Positions 44,391 to 53,452 of a stretch of DNA of 64,000 nucleotides are shown in pieces. Position numbers and translations under genes: made by a program. The notes under the pieces were generated by a model. The model did not search any database, was not told the DNA's origin, and saw only the letters and a program-made list of their open reading frames with translations. The DNA lies in NCBI RefSeq assembly GCF_900091725.1, contig NZ_FMBW01000069.1, forward strand, positions 27,692 to 91,691. Reading direction: 5' to 3'. Origin of the DNA: Streptomyces sp. DvalAA-43 (lineage in GTDB: Bacteria; Actinomycetota; Actinomycetes; Streptomycetales; Streptomycetaceae). Position 1 is the stretch's first letter. Each line of letters begins with the position of its first letter.

Positions 44391-45898
44391 GCGGGGTTCT
44401 CCTCGGCACGGTTCTCACGGGGGACTTCACGGGGAACTGCGCCGAGGTCAGCGGAGTCGCTGGTGTCGGGTGTACCGGTCCTGCGGTCCGTGCCGCGGCC
44501 CATCAGCCGGCGGTCGAGGACGGTCAGCAGTAGGACCGCCAGGCCCGCCGCGACCAGCACGAGGCCGAGGGTGTGCAGACCGTGGTCGCTCGCGCCGTCG
44601 CGGAAGACGATGCCGCCGATCACGGCGGAGGTGATGGTGCCGAGGTATCCGAAGGTCCGGAAGAGACCCGAGGCGGTACCGATCCCCTCGGGCGGGGCCG
44701 CGAGGTAGAGGGCGGTCTGGTTGCCGACCGTGGTGGTGGCGGACGTGACGCCGAAGACCAGGGAGACCAGCACGATCGCGATCGCCGGGCTGTGCGAGGT
44801 GAGCAGCATGATGCCGGCCGAGCCGAGCAGCATGGTCACCGCCGAGGCGATCAGCGGTCCGCGCACCAGGTTCCTGGTGGCGAGCGGACGCGAGAGCAGC
44901 GCGGAGACGGCCCCCATGGGCAGCAGCAGGAGTCCCGCCCCCACCGTGGAGAAGCCGTGAGCGGCCTCCATCCACTGGGTCATGCCGTACATCACCGAGT
45001 AGACACCGAGCAGGGTGAGCGCCTGGCGCAGGTAGGTGCGGGCGAGGGCGCCATTGGCGGCGAGGCCGCGGAAGTCGAAGAACGGCGCGCTCCTGCGCAG
45101 CTCCCACGCGGCCGTCGGCCCGGCGGTCAGGACGAAGACGGCGAGTGCGGTCCACTCGATGCGGGGGAGGCTCATCAGGAAGACGACCAGGGCGGTCATC
45201 GATCCGGCGAAGCCGACGATGCCGATCAGGTCGATCCGCTCGGCGACCGCGCGGAAGCCGCCGTGCTCCCGGTCGTGCGCGGGGTCCGCGGGCAGTTGAC
45301 GCAGAGCCATCGCCATGGCGATCACGGTGACCGGGATGTTGATCAGGAAGGCCCAGCGCCAGCCCGCGGCTCCCACCAGGAGGCCGCCGATCGGCGGGCC
45401 CACGGCGGCGGTGGCCATGCCGGCTATCGCGAGGCCGCCGAGCACCCCGCCGGGCGGCGCGTCCATGCCCGACTCCTCGGCGCGGCGTCGGATCAGCACC
45501 ATCGCGCAGGGGAACGCGGCCGAGGTGCCGACACCGATCAGGACCCGGGCGACGGTCAGCGCCGCCAGGTCGCGGCCGAGGCCGCCGGCCAGCCCACCGA
45601 GCAGGACCAGCACGATGCCGGAGAGGAAGACCCGGCGCGGTCCGAGTACCTCCGCGAGCTTGCCCGCCGTGGGCTGCGCGACCGCGCTGGCCAGATAGAG
45701 CGAGGAGACCAGGACTGCGGTGCTGCCCACCGGAACGCGCAGCTCGGCGGCTATGGGCACCAGGGCCGTCGCGATGATCGAGCTGTTGATCGGGTTGAGG
45801 GCGGCGCCCACGTAGAGCGGGGTGGTGAACGTCCAGGCGAAGGGCCCGCGCGCGGTGCCGTCCGCGGTGGAGTGGGCCTGTGCGCGGTCGGATCTCAT
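44387..45898 (-). CDS. MFS drug transporter (DHA2/EmrB-like)
   Basis: 503-residue exporter with about 12-14 predicted helices. The motif between helices 2 and 3 reads GKLAEVLGPRRVFL, and the antiporter motif C region ARVLIGVGTSAAFPCAM lies in the fourth helix area. NPINSSIIATALVPIA near the N-terminus is typical for this group. Coupled both ways: its ATG overlaps the MarR stop (ATGA) and its stop overlaps the isochorismatase-like start. Export of a toxic compound sensed by the MarR protein is the likely role. Confidence 0.9.
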   Translation of the reverse strand: MRSDRAQAHSTADGTARGPFAWTFTTPLYVGAALNPINSSIIATALVPIAAELRVPVGSTAVLVSSLYLASAVAQPTAGKLAEVLGPRRVFLSGIVLVLLGGLAGGLGRDLAALTVARVLIGVGTSAAFPCAMVLIRRRAEESGMDAPPGGVLGGLAIAGMATAAVGPPIGGLLVGAAGWRWAFLINIPVTVIAMAMALRQLPADPAHDREHGGFRAVAERIDLIGIVGFAGSMTALVVFLMSLPRIEWTALAVFVLTAGPTAAWELRRSAPFFDFRGLAANGALARTYLRQALTLLGVYSVMYGMTQWMEAAHGFSTVGAGLLLLPMGAVSALLSRPLATRNLVRGPLIASAVTMLLGSAGIMLLTSHSPAIAIVLVSLVFGVTSATTTVGNQTALYLAAPPEGIGTASGLFRTFGYLGTITSAVIGGIVFRDGASDHGLHTLGLVLVAAGLAVLLLTVLDRRLMGRGTDRRTGTPDTSDSADLGAVPREVPRENRAEENPA

Positions 45899-46365
45899 AG
45901 GGCGCCGTCACTCGGATCGGCCTCGGCGAGACGCTCCAGCAGCTCGATGGCTTTCTCCATGTCCTTCCGCTCGTCCGGGGCGACGACCTGGTCGATGGCC
46001 CGTGCGAGGAAGGTGGCGCGACCGGCGAGCAGCTTGTCCACCAGCTCCGTCGCGGACGGGTCGGGGGTCATCAGCTTCTTGCGGCCGTCCCGCGGGTCGG
46101 GCTCGCTGTGGATCAGCCCGGCGGCCTTGAGCACCGCCAGGCTCTGGGCGATGGACTGCGCGCTGACATGCTCCAGCGCGGCGAGCCGGGCCGCGGTCAC
46201 GGGGCCCTCCCGCACGACGCCCGCCAGCACACCCAGCTGGGTGGCGGTCAGACCCGTCGCGTGCTGTCCCGATTCCGCGCGCAGCCGGGCGCGCAGCCGT
46301 TTGATCGCGTCGCTGAGACGCTGCGCGGTCGCGGCGGACTGCTGAGGGCCGTGGTTCTCGTTCAT
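45895..46365 (-). CDS. MarR-family transcriptional regulator
   Basis: 156-residue dimeric winged-helix regulator. The DNA-binding part includes LTATQLGVLAGVVREGPVTA, ALEHVSAQSIAQSLAVLKAAG and the wing DPRDGRKKLMTP (DxRxxR-like motif). It heads the operon with the MFS exporter and the isochorismatase-like gene, and a palindrome lies 33 bases upstream of its start, so autoregulation with ligand release is expected. Confidence 0.92.
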   Translation of the reverse strand: MNENHGPQQSAATAQRLSDAIKRLRARLRAESGQHATGLTATQLGVLAGVVREGPVTAARLAALEHVSAQSIAQSLAVLKAAGLIHSEPDPRDGRKKLMTPDPSATELVDKLLAGRATFLARAIDQVVAPDERKDMEKAIELLERLAEADPSDGAL

Positions 46366-46384
46366 GGTCCGAGCGTAGGACTAC

Positions 46385-46409
46385 ACAAGCAACTTTGCCA
46401 AGTTACTTG
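46385..46409. promoter_or_regulatory. MarR operator
   Basis: CAAGTTACTTG (46399-46409) is an 11-bp palindrome; CAAGCAACTTTG (46386-46397) next to it is an imperfect second copy. Together they form the AT-rich pseudo-palindromes usual for MarR proteins, just upstream of the marR-type start. Confidence 0.6.
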
Positions 46410-46430
46410 CGTAATTTTCTGCTCGGTGGT

Positions 46431-46624
46431 TCACGCCGCCAGGTGGGCGGCGAAGAAGTCGTCCAGCTTCTCGACGGCGGGCGTGACCTGCTCTCCCTTG
46501 TCGTAGAGGTCGTTGTGCACCGCGTCCTCGATCCGGACTGTCCCTTCGGCCCTCGCGCCTTCTGGAACGCCGCCACGCTCGTCCAGGCACACCCACTGGT
46601 TCACCGCTCGGATCCCGAAGAGGG
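46431..46624 (-). pseudogene. alpha/beta hydrolase C-terminal remnant
   Basis: Leftward frame ending in RIEDAVHNDLYDKGEQVTPA and VEKLDDFFAAHLAA, the usual last segment of an alpha/beta hydrolase with the catalytic His in the AVHNDLYD turn. Upstream it passes into the end of the glutaredoxin gene, so the core is missing; a deletion joined the two. Confidence 0.5.
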
Positions 46625-47086
46625 CTTCCTCCCGCGGAGGCCTTCCCGCCGCCTCGGGAGGGAGAGCTGCTCGCGCACCCACGCCGGATCGGGGTTGGTG
46701 TGCGGCCGGCCCGCCACGACGACGGTCGGCACGGTCTCGTTGCCGTCGTTGACCGCCCGCACCGCCGCGGCCCCGGCCGGGTCGCGCCAGATGTCGACCC
46801 AGAGCGCCCGGCGGGCGCCACGGCCCAGCCGGAGGCGCAGGCGCAGGCAGTACGCGCAGCCGGGCCGCCAGAAGACGACCGGTCGGCCGTCCTCCGCGCT
46901 GCGGCGCTGCGCCTCCAGCGCGCCGATCGACCTCGGGAAGATCAGAGGCGAGTTCACGGCTGCGAGCAGAACGAAGGCGACCAGAACCGCGGAGGCTGTG
47001 CCGGGGTTCCCGCTGACGGTCGACCCCGTCGCCAGAGCTGAGCCACAGAGCACCAGCAGTATCGGCAGGATCCAGGCGCGCATCAT
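46601..47086 (-). CDS. membrane-anchored mycoredoxin/glutaredoxin-like protein
   Basis: 161 residues. Two membrane helices (about 5-22 and 32-50) precede a glutaredoxin-like domain: VVFWRPGCAYCLRLRLRL with the redox pair Cys77-Cys80, then ALWVDIWRDPAGAAAV and NETVPTVVVAG (cis-Pro loop). Actinobacterial mycoredoxins with this layout reduce mycothiol mixed disulfides near the membrane. The last 20 residues (REGLRGRKPSSG) may be foreign, because the frame runs into a hydrolase fragment at about 46624. Start taken at the double ATG 47086; no clear ribosome site. Confidence 0.75.
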   Translation of the reverse strand: MMRAWILPILLVLCGSALATGSTVSGNPGTASAVLVAFVLLAAVNSPLIFPRSIGALEAQRRSAEDGRPVVFWRPGCAYCLRLRLRLGRGARRALWVDIWRDPAGAAAVRAVNDGNETVPTVVVAGRPHTNPDPAWVREQLSLPRRREGLRGRKPSSGSER

Positions 47087-47200
47087 GAGGATGAAGGCTA
47101 TCGGTGGTCGAGACCGTCCGCGGAGATCCGGCCCGGTCGGCCCGATGCCGCATGGGGGTGCTGTGCAGTGGCGTACCCCTCGCCGGCTCAACCCGTGCCG

Positions 47201-48067
47201 TCACCCGGCCTCTTGGGCCCGGTCGTACGCGTGGAACCCACGGCCGGTCTTGCGGCCGAGGAGCCCCGCCTCCACCATCCGCCGGAGCAGCGGGGGTGGG
47301 GCGTAGAGGGGTTCCCGGAACTCGTCGTACAGCGAATCGGCGATCGCGGCGACCGTATCGAGGCCGACCAGGTCCGCGAGCCTGAGCGGGCCCAGGGGGT
47401 GGGCGCAGCCCCGTTCCATACCGCGGCCGACATCCGAGGCGGAGGCGAAGCCGATTCCGGCATGCGGATCGCCGACCACAGGTACGGGATCAGAAGGGCG
47501 TTGACCACGAAGCCCGCTCCGTCCTCGGAGCGGACGACCGTCCTGCCCAGCGTGTTCGTCGCGAAGTCCGTCACCTCGGCCACGGTGGCCGTCGTGGTGT
47601 GGAGGGTCGTGACCACCTCGACGAGGGGGAGGACGGGCACGGGGTTGAAGAAGTGCGGTCCGACGACCCGGTCGGCGCGGCCGGTGGCCATGCCGAGGCG
47701 CATGACGGGAAGGGAGGAGGTGTTGGTGGCCAGGATCGCCGCCGGATCGGCGACGATCCTGTCGAGTGCGGTGAACACCTCGGTCTTGGCCCGGACGTCC
47801 TCGATCACCATGTGCCGGTCCGCGAGATCGGTGAGTTCCACGGTGGTCGAGATCCGGCCGGGCGCCGCCTCGGCCGAGAGCCGGTCGAGCCTGCCGCGCT
47901 GCACGGCCCTTTCGAGCGAGGCGCCGATCCGCTCGCGGGCGGCACGCGCCGCCGGGCTGGTCGCCTCGCGGACCACGGTGTCGTCCGGCCCGCGCGCACG
48001 CCTCGGCGATGCCCGCACCCATCCGACCGCCACCGGCGACGCCCACGCGCCGGATGTGCGCGCTCGT
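47201..48067 (-). pseudogene. 3-hydroxybutyryl-CoA dehydrogenase, frameshifted
   Basis: NAD-dependent 3-hydroxyacyl-CoA dehydrogenase broken by two shifts. The N-terminus RVGVAGGGRMGAGIAEACAR (NAD-binding GxGxxG) is followed, after a shift near 47985, by ILATNTSSLPVMRLGMATGR, VVGPHFFNPVPVLPLVEVV with the catalytic His, and GAGFVVNALLIPYLWSAI. A second shift near 47460 leads to PLGPLRLADLVGLDTVAAI and LLGRKTGRGFHAYD. All regions of a 285-residue enzyme are present. It follows a malate synthase remnant on the same strand. Confidence 0.87.
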
Positions 48068-48129
48068 GCCCGCGGCCCCGCAGTCCGTACGAGATGAGCG
48101 GAGTATGCCAAGGGTGTGAAGAAGAGCGG

Positions 48130-48720
48130 GAGTTCACTTGCGAGAGCGGTCTTCTCGAACAGGTCCCGTATCTCGCGCAGTGCCGCCCAGGGGGGACTCG
48201 GCGCCGAGCGCGGCGAGCTCCTCGTCCAGGACGCGCCCCACGGTCTCCCGGTCGATCACCCGGTGCCGCAGCCACTGCCAGATCTACACACGGGCGATCT
48301 CGGCGGTGGCGGCGTCCTCCATGAGCCCGTGCAGGGCCACGGCACCCCGCCCGCGCGGCCAGGCGTCGAAGTAGCGCAGGGCGACGGCGATGTTGGTGCG
48401 CACGCCCTCCTCGGGGGGCGGGCCTCCGACCTTCCGCACGGCCAACAGGTCGCCGGCCCCACTTCCACGTCGTCCCGAGTCCGGTCCCTCTGGTCGGGGC
48501 GGTCGCCCAGTACCCCGTCGAACACCTCCCGGCACACCGGGACGAGCCCCGGGTGGGCGACCCAGGAGCCGTCGAATCCGTCCCCGGCCTCCCGTTCCTT
48601 GTCCAGGCGTACCTTGGCGAGTGCCACCTCGTCGGCCGCCGGGTCCTTGCCGGGCGCCTGCGCGGCCATGCCGCCGATCGCATGAGCGCCCCGCTTGTGG
48701 CAGGTGCGGACCAGCAGCTC
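48130..48720 (-). pseudogene. malate synthase C-terminal remnant, frameshifted
   Basis: Leftward fragments of malate synthase A: GAHAIGGMAAQAPGKDPAAD with variants in two frames, then GFDGSWVAHPGLVPVCREVF, and after a shift GVRTNIAVALRYFDAW, GRGAVALHGLMEDAATAEI and IWQWLRHRVIDRETVGRVLD. Only the last third remains. Malate synthase followed by 3-hydroxybutyryl-CoA dehydrogenase is, as I recall, the order at a glyoxylate-cycle locus of Streptomyces coelicolor, so both are remains of one operon. Confidence 0.8.
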
Positions 48721-49154
48721 GGTGGAAGACCGGGACTACCTGCCGATCGGCACATTCACACCTCGCACGACCTCCCGTTCGGCATCTGTCTGCAGTCACC
48801 CCCACCCCAGGCCAGCCGACCGCCCACCGTCAGCTTCGACGGTTCCCCCGAGCACGCACTGGACTGCATGTGCGGTCTGCACCTCCTCCCCACCGCCCAG
48901 TCGACCTGACCGCATGTCAACCCCCGAAGGACTTCCAAAGCCGACCACTTGACGCTGGCTGAAGCCGGGGCAGCGGGTGTCGATCCGGCAGATCTGTACC
49001 TCGCAGCAGTCAGCTGGTGGTCGGCAGCTGTCGCTCCTGCAGTATCGCTCTCGGCCTGGCCGGGCCTCACAACAGTCTGGACCGCACTCGTTCATCGCAA
49101 CACTCCCGAGTGTGACCCGCTCCTTCCCCTCCTGCGACGTCTCCTCGACGGCAT
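48721..49154. other. gene-free stretch
   Basis: About 430 bases with no recognisable gene. A leftward Cys-rich frame near 48950-49110 is noted but not supported. Probably scar sequence between two decayed genes. Confidence 0.35.
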
Positions 49155-49370
49155 CAGCTCGGGGAAGGCGCACAGTTGGGCGCGGTAGCGAGCGGCGAGG
49201 ACGAGCGCCTCGTCCACGCGGCGCAGATCGGCGCGGACCGCCTCGGGGGTGCCGAGGGGGCCTTGCCCCTGCTGGAGCGCGAGGCGCAGCCCGCGTCCCG
49301 GGCCGGGCGGGGTCTCGGCGGCGAGGGCGGTGAGCACGCGGAGGGGAACGGTGTGCGGGGTCGGGGTCAT
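49155..49370 (-). pseudogene. carbon-nitrogen hydrolase N-terminal remnant
   Basis: Leftward from ATG 49370: TVPLRVLTALAAETPPGPG, EAVRADLRRVDEALVLAARY, RAQLCAFPELMP. This is the N-terminus of a nitrilase-superfamily hydrolase up to the catalytic Glu (FPEL). After that the frame turns to Arg repeats. The Lys and Cys parts are gone. It is a different gene from the intact nitrilase at 17 kb. Confidence 0.55.
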
Positions 49371-50029
49371 GGCGGTCTTCGCTCTTCCGGTCACGCGAGG
49401 GGAGCGGATCCCGTGCGGGCCCGGTCGCCCCCGTGCACCAGCGTGACGAGGGCACGGCGTCCGCTTCCCGGAGGGCTCGCCTCACGCCGTGCCCAGGGGA
49501 CGTCCGGCGCGGAACGATGTCGTGGTGAACGTCAGGCGGCTGACAGGGGTGTGCGCGGTGGGTGGGGGGAAACGGGAGGGGTACGGTCCCTTTCGCGTGT
49601 TTCGAATGCGATCCACACACGCGAGGGGGCTCCGTGGGTGCAACCGGCGGGACGCCTGCGTCGTCTGTTACTGCGGGCGGCGAGCCGTTCGCCGCCCGGC
49701 GGAGCGGGTCGGCGCGGGCGGGGGAAGTGTGTGTCCGGGGCCGCGCGCGGGGTGGCGGAGACGGGAGAGACATCCCGTCCGGTGAGGTCGGAGGCGGTTA
49801 CCCATGCAGTTCCTTGCGCGGCCCGTGGTGCGGCGGGGGACCGCGTCGCGTCCACGTCCGGAGCGCGCGGCTCCCCCCGGGGTGGCGGGGGGTACGCGCG
49901 GAGGGGGCCGGGCGACCGGCCCTCCGCCGCCCGCCCCGCACCCCCCTCCGGGCGTCCCTTCCCCCTCCCCGTCCCTCCCGCGCCGCCACGCCTCCCGACG
50001 GCGACCCTGAGCAGTCCGACAGGTAGACC
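49371..50029. other. gene-free, extremely GC-rich leader of the ATPase gene
   Basis: About 660 bases without a supported gene on either strand. The part at 49840-50010 is almost pure G/C with no coding bias. The promoter of the ATPase gene should be here; no -10/-35 pair is obvious. Confidence 0.4.
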
Positions 50030-52078
50030 ATGCACATTCCCCCCCTCACCCAGGCGCAGGGCGCCGCTTCCCCCGCGAGGGTGGCGACGGCCCGGCGGCG
50101 TCGGCTCTTCACCGGCCGGGTCGCCGAACTGCGGTTACTGCGGGAGTCGCTGCTCGGTGAGCAGCCCGGCTGTCAGGTGCTGTGGCTGCACGGCATGGCG
50201 GGCGTCGGCAAGAGCACGCTCCTGCGCCGCTTCGTGGCCGAGGCGAAGGAGGAGGGCAGGACAGTCCGCGTGATCGACATGCGCAGCACCGCGCCGACAC
50301 CGGAAGGTTTCCTCGGCGCGCTGGAGGCGCAGGGGGCACCGGCGGGGACGGAACTGCTCGTCATCGACTCCGGGGAGTTGCTGGGCCCGCTGGAGGCGTG
50401 GCTGCGGGACGTGTTCCTGCCCGGCCTGCCCGCCGACCGGCCGGTCCTCGTGGGCGCGCGGTGGCCCCCCTCGGCCGAGTGGCGCACCGATCCGCAGTGG
50501 TGGGACCTGCTGCACACGGCCGTGCTCGGCGCGATGAGTGACGCCGAGTCGGCCCGGCTGCTGCGCGACCGGGACGTCCCCGAGACGGCCGTACCGGCCC
50601 TGACACGGGCCGCACACGGGCTGCCGCTGGCCCTGGCGCTCTTCGCGGAGGCACGCCAGCGCTCGGAGACCGGGGGGGCCGGCCCTGGCGCCGCGCTGGA
50701 GGACGCGCCGGAACTCGTGGGCGAACTGCTTCGGCTGCTGCTGCGCGAGAACCCCTCCCCCACCAGGCGCGACGCCCTCGCGGTGCTCGCGCTGGCCCGG
50801 GTCACGACGGAGGAGCTGGTACGGCACACGCTGGGCGTGCCGGTGGCGGAGGCGCACGCGCTGGGCGACTGGCTGCGCGGGCTGTCGTTCGTGCGCAGCA
50901 CCGCCGAGGGCCTGGTGCCGCACCCGCTCGTACGGAAGGCGCTCGTGGTGGACCTGCGCTGGCGCGGCCTGGAGAAGTACGAGCGCCTGCACCGCAGGGT
51001 GCACGCCCACCTGACGGAGCGACTGGCCCAGCGCACCGGGGGGCGCTGGGCGCTCGGGGCGGGGCTCGCGCACCTGGGGCGGGTCAACCGTGCGGTGCGG
51101 GAGGCGGTGGACTGGGAGGGGACGGACCGTCTGCACGTGCGCACGGCCCGCCCGGAGGACCTGGACGCGGTGCTGGCCGCGCTCGCGAAGGAGCACGGGC
51201 AGGTCGCCGCCGCGACGGCCCGTGCGTGGTGGGAGCGGCAGCCGTCCGCCTTCTCCCTCGCGGAGGACGGCGGCGGGCTCGTGGCCGTGCTCGTCGCCCC
51301 CTGGATGGAGGCGGGCATGACGGGCCTGCCCGATGACCCGGTGGCGCGGGCCGCGCTGGCCCGTACCCGCGAGCGGGCCCCGCTGCGGCGCGGCGAGCGC
51401 CTGCTCCTCGCGCGGTGGAGCACGGGGCCCCCGGCGGCGGCGGCGTTCGCGCTGACGACGCTGTGGGCGACGGTGCCGAGGCTCGCGGTGAGCTGGACCT
51501 GCACGGTCCAGGACCGGCCCGGTCTCGCCGCGCTGCTCGGCCTCTACGGGCAGTTGCGCGAGGCCCCCGTACCGGGAGCGGAGGGCGAGGCGGTGCTCCC
51601 GTACGTACAGGACTGGCGGGGCACAGGTTTCGACACGTGGGCGGCGGCGCTGTGCGAGCGGCTGCTGACGGACGATCCCTCGGCGCTGCCCGCCCCGGCG
51701 AGCGGCCCGCCGGGGGCGGAGCTGCCGTGGCCCGCGTTCGCGGAGGCCGTCAAGCACGCCTACCGCGACGCGCAGGACCTCCGGCAGCTCGCCGAGAACC
51801 CGCTCCTCGGCACCCGGCTGGTGGCGCCGGGCGGGGACGCGGCGGCGCTGCACGACGTGCTCGCGCAGACGGTGGAGCAGTTGCGCGCGCACGCGGGGCA
51901 GCGGCAGCTCGGCGAGGTCCTGGAGATCACGTATCTGAGCGGGCCGCGCAGCCAGCAGGCGGCGGCGAGCCGGGCGCGACTGTCCTTCAGCACCTACCGG
52001 CGGCGGCTCTCGGCGGCGCTGACGAAGGCGGCCGAACTGCTGCGGGACCGGGAGCTGTACGGGACGGCGGCGCGGTGA
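50030..52078 (+). CDS. P-loop ATPase, STAND-like, with possible C-terminal DNA-binding region
   Basis: 682-residue soluble protein. Walker A is GMAGVGKS (residues 55-62) after FTGRVAELRLLRESL, the entry typical of STAND/AAA NTPases. Walker B-like LLVIDSGELLG lies near residue 111, and a winged or helical segment follows. Residues 350-480 look like a GNAT-type fold (HVRTARPEDLDAVLAALAKE) without a clear acetyl-CoA loop. The C-terminus (LEITYLSGPRSQQAAASRAR, LSFSTYRRRLSAALTKAAEL) resembles a helix-turn-helix unit seen in Streptomyces regulators. Probably an NTP-driven regulator or signalling protein. ATG 50030 has a modest AGG site. A lectin-type membrane protein gene follows 294 bases later. 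Confidence 0.82.
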   Translation: MHIPPLTQAQGAASPARVATARRRRLFTGRVAELRLLRESLLGEQPGCQVLWLHGMAGVGKSTLLRRFVAEAKEEGRTVRVIDMRSTAPTPEGFLGALEAQGAPAGTELLVIDSGELLGPLEAWLRDVFLPGLPADRPVLVGARWPPSAEWRTDPQWWDLLHTAVLGAMSDAESARLLRDRDVPETAVPALTRAAHGLPLALALFAEARQRSETGGAGPGAALEDAPELVGELLRLLLRENPSPTRRDALAVLALARVTTEELVRHTLGVPVAEAHALGDWLRGLSFVRSTAEGLVPHPLVRKALVVDLRWRGLEKYERLHRRVHAHLTERLAQRTGGRWALGAGLAHLGRVNRAVREAVDWEGTDRLHVRTARPEDLDAVLAALAKEHGQVAAATARAWWERQPSAFSLAEDGGGLVAVLVAPWMEAGMTGLPDDPVARAALARTRERAPLRRGERLLLARWSTGPPAAAAFALTTLWATVPRLAVSWTCTVQDRPGLAALLGLYGQLREAPVPGAEGEAVLPYVQDWRGTGFDTWAAALCERLLTDDPSALPAPASGPPGAELPWPAFAEAVKHAYRDAQDLRQLAENPLLGTRLVAPGGDAAALHDVLAQTVEQLRAHAGQRQLGEVLEITYLSGPRSQQAAASRARLSFSTYRRRLSAALTKAAELLRDRELYGTAAR

Positions 52079-52372
52079 ACGCGGGGTGGCCGTACCGGGC
52101 ACCGCCCGGCCGCGCAGGGGGCGCGGTCCGTGAAAGACTCGCGCCGTGCGGATTCGCGCGAAAGGACGCGTGCCCCGCCCCCGGGGTGGGCGTGCCGCGC
52201 GGGCCCTGTCCAGTTCGTGCCCATCCCGTGCCCACCGCGTCCGGCGTGCCGCCCGGGGCTGCGGGCGCGCTGGTTGACTGGCGCACGGACCGGACGGGGG
52301 CGGGGCGGCAGTGGCGGAAGCGGGAGCGACCGGCTGCCAACAGTTGGACCATCGTTGACTTGGGGACGGGCG

Positions 52373-53281
52373 TTGAGTGACACCGAGCAGGACGACGCGA
52401 AACGACGACAGCGGGCCCGGTTCGTCGAGGCGCTGACGAAGACCGCCCAGCAACCGGGCGAACGCTCCCGCGTGGGCACCAGGATCGCCGGGGCCACGGC
52501 CCTGCTCGCGCTCGCCGCGGGCGCCACCCTGGGCCTCGGCGCGTGGCGCAGCTACCAGTCCGACGAGGACAGCAAGCAGCAGCACCTGGCCGCCCAGCAG
52601 CGGCGGATCAGCCCCTCGGCCTCCTCCTCGCCGACCGGCGGCCGGGAGACCGGGAAGAAGGCGCCGGCGAAGCACCCCGTCGTCGGAGGAGCGGGGGCGG
52701 GCGCCGCCCTCCCGCCCGTGGACACCGTCACCTCCCCCTCCCCGGAGGCGGAGAAGAAGAAGAAGAAGAAGGAGGAAGCGCCGAAGGAGAAGAAGCAGAG
52801 CACGCTCGCGGACGCGAGCCGTTCCCGCGTGCTGCTGAAGAACGCGCACAGCGGCATGTGCGCCGACGTCTCCGGCTATGGCAAGGGCGCCGTGAACCAG
52901 CCGATCATGCAGTACTACTGCGACGGCACCGACAAGGACAACCAGCTCTGGAGCATGTCGGTGCGCGGCGCGGGTCAGGGGCCCGGCGGCACCGACCTCG
53001 TGCTGTTCGCCAACGTCAAGGACGGCCTGTGCCTGGACGTCCCGATGTTCGGGGCGCAGCCGCCCGCGACGAAGCTCATCGAGGCGCAATGCGACGGCTC
53101 GACGCGGGACAACCAGCTGTGGTGGCTGGACCCGGTGGGGGACGGCACGGTGCGCGTGCGCAACTACGCGAGCAACCACCTGTGCATGGAGGTCAAGGAC
53201 GACTCCATGGCCCGCGCCACGCAGCTCCAGCTCGACGACTGCGGTACGGACGCCGACAGCCGCTGGACCGTGGTCGGCTGA
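52373..53281 (+). CDS. membrane-anchored ricin-type beta-trefoil lectin protein
   Basis: 302 residues with type II topology: a basic cytoplasmic N-terminus, one helix (about 39-57) and an extracellular part. A Ser/Pro-rich linker contains a Lys/Glu-rich stretch (about 127-141, KKKKKKEEAPKEKK). The ricin-type domain covers about 150-302: three repeats with CADVSGYGKG, CLDVPMFGAQ and CMEVKDDSMA, each followed by a Cys and a DNQLW- or SRWTV-type QxW element. It would bind sugar at the cell surface. TTG 52373 has GGGGAC 8 bases upstream and is the best start, as no ATG or GTG fits. It is followed by a strong terminator. The preceding 295 bases hold no gene. Confidence 0.85.
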   Translation: MSDTEQDDAKRRQRARFVEALTKTAQQPGERSRVGTRIAGATALLALAAGATLGLGAWRSYQSDEDSKQQHLAAQQRRISPSASSSPTGGRETGKKAPAKHPVVGGAGAGAALPPVDTVTSPSPEAEKKKKKKEEAPKEKKQSTLADASRSRVLLKNAHSGMCADVSGYGKGAVNQPIMQYYCDGTDKDNQLWSMSVRGAGQGPGGTDLVLFANVKDGLCLDVPMFGAQPPATKLIEAQCDGSTRDNQLWWLDPVGDGTVRVRNYASNHLCMEVKDDSMARATQLQLDDCGTDADSRWTVVG

Positions 53282-53320
53282 CCCGGCAGCACCGGTCCGG
53301 GGCAACGACCCGGGCAGTCT

Positions 53321-53357
53321 CGAAGGCCCCGGCGGGGATCTCCCGCCGGGGCCTTCG
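53321..53357. terminator. perfect 16-bp terminator hairpin
   Basis: CGAAGGCCCCGGCGGG (53321-53336) pairs perfectly with CCCGCCGGGGCCTTCG (53342-53357) around a 5-base loop. Lying between two convergent genes, it may stop both. Confidence 0.88.
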
Positions 53358-53364
53358 CGTACGA

Positions 53365-53418
53365 CGCACCGGGTGCCGACCGCGCGGCGCACCGGGTGCC
53401 GACCGCGCGGCGCACCGG
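53365..53418. repeat. 23-bp tandem repeat
   Basis: The unit CGCACCGGGTGCCGACCGCG plus CGG is repeated exactly twice with a third partial copy, in the gap between the terminator and the end of the giant gene. Likely a replication slippage product. Confidence 0.8.
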
Positions 53419-53452
53419 CCCCGAGGGTGACCCCCGGGGCCGCCCCCGGGGA

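Noticed and set aside
48950..49110. Leftward Cys-rich peptide (about nine Cys in 45 residues, starting MNECGPDCCEA)
   Set aside because: No ribosome site at the proper distance, no neighbouring modification or export genes, and the region is scar DNA between decayed genes.
53365..53418. 23-bp tandem repeat as a possible replication or iteron site
   Set aside because: Only two copies, GC-rich, no AT-rich region or rep gene nearby.
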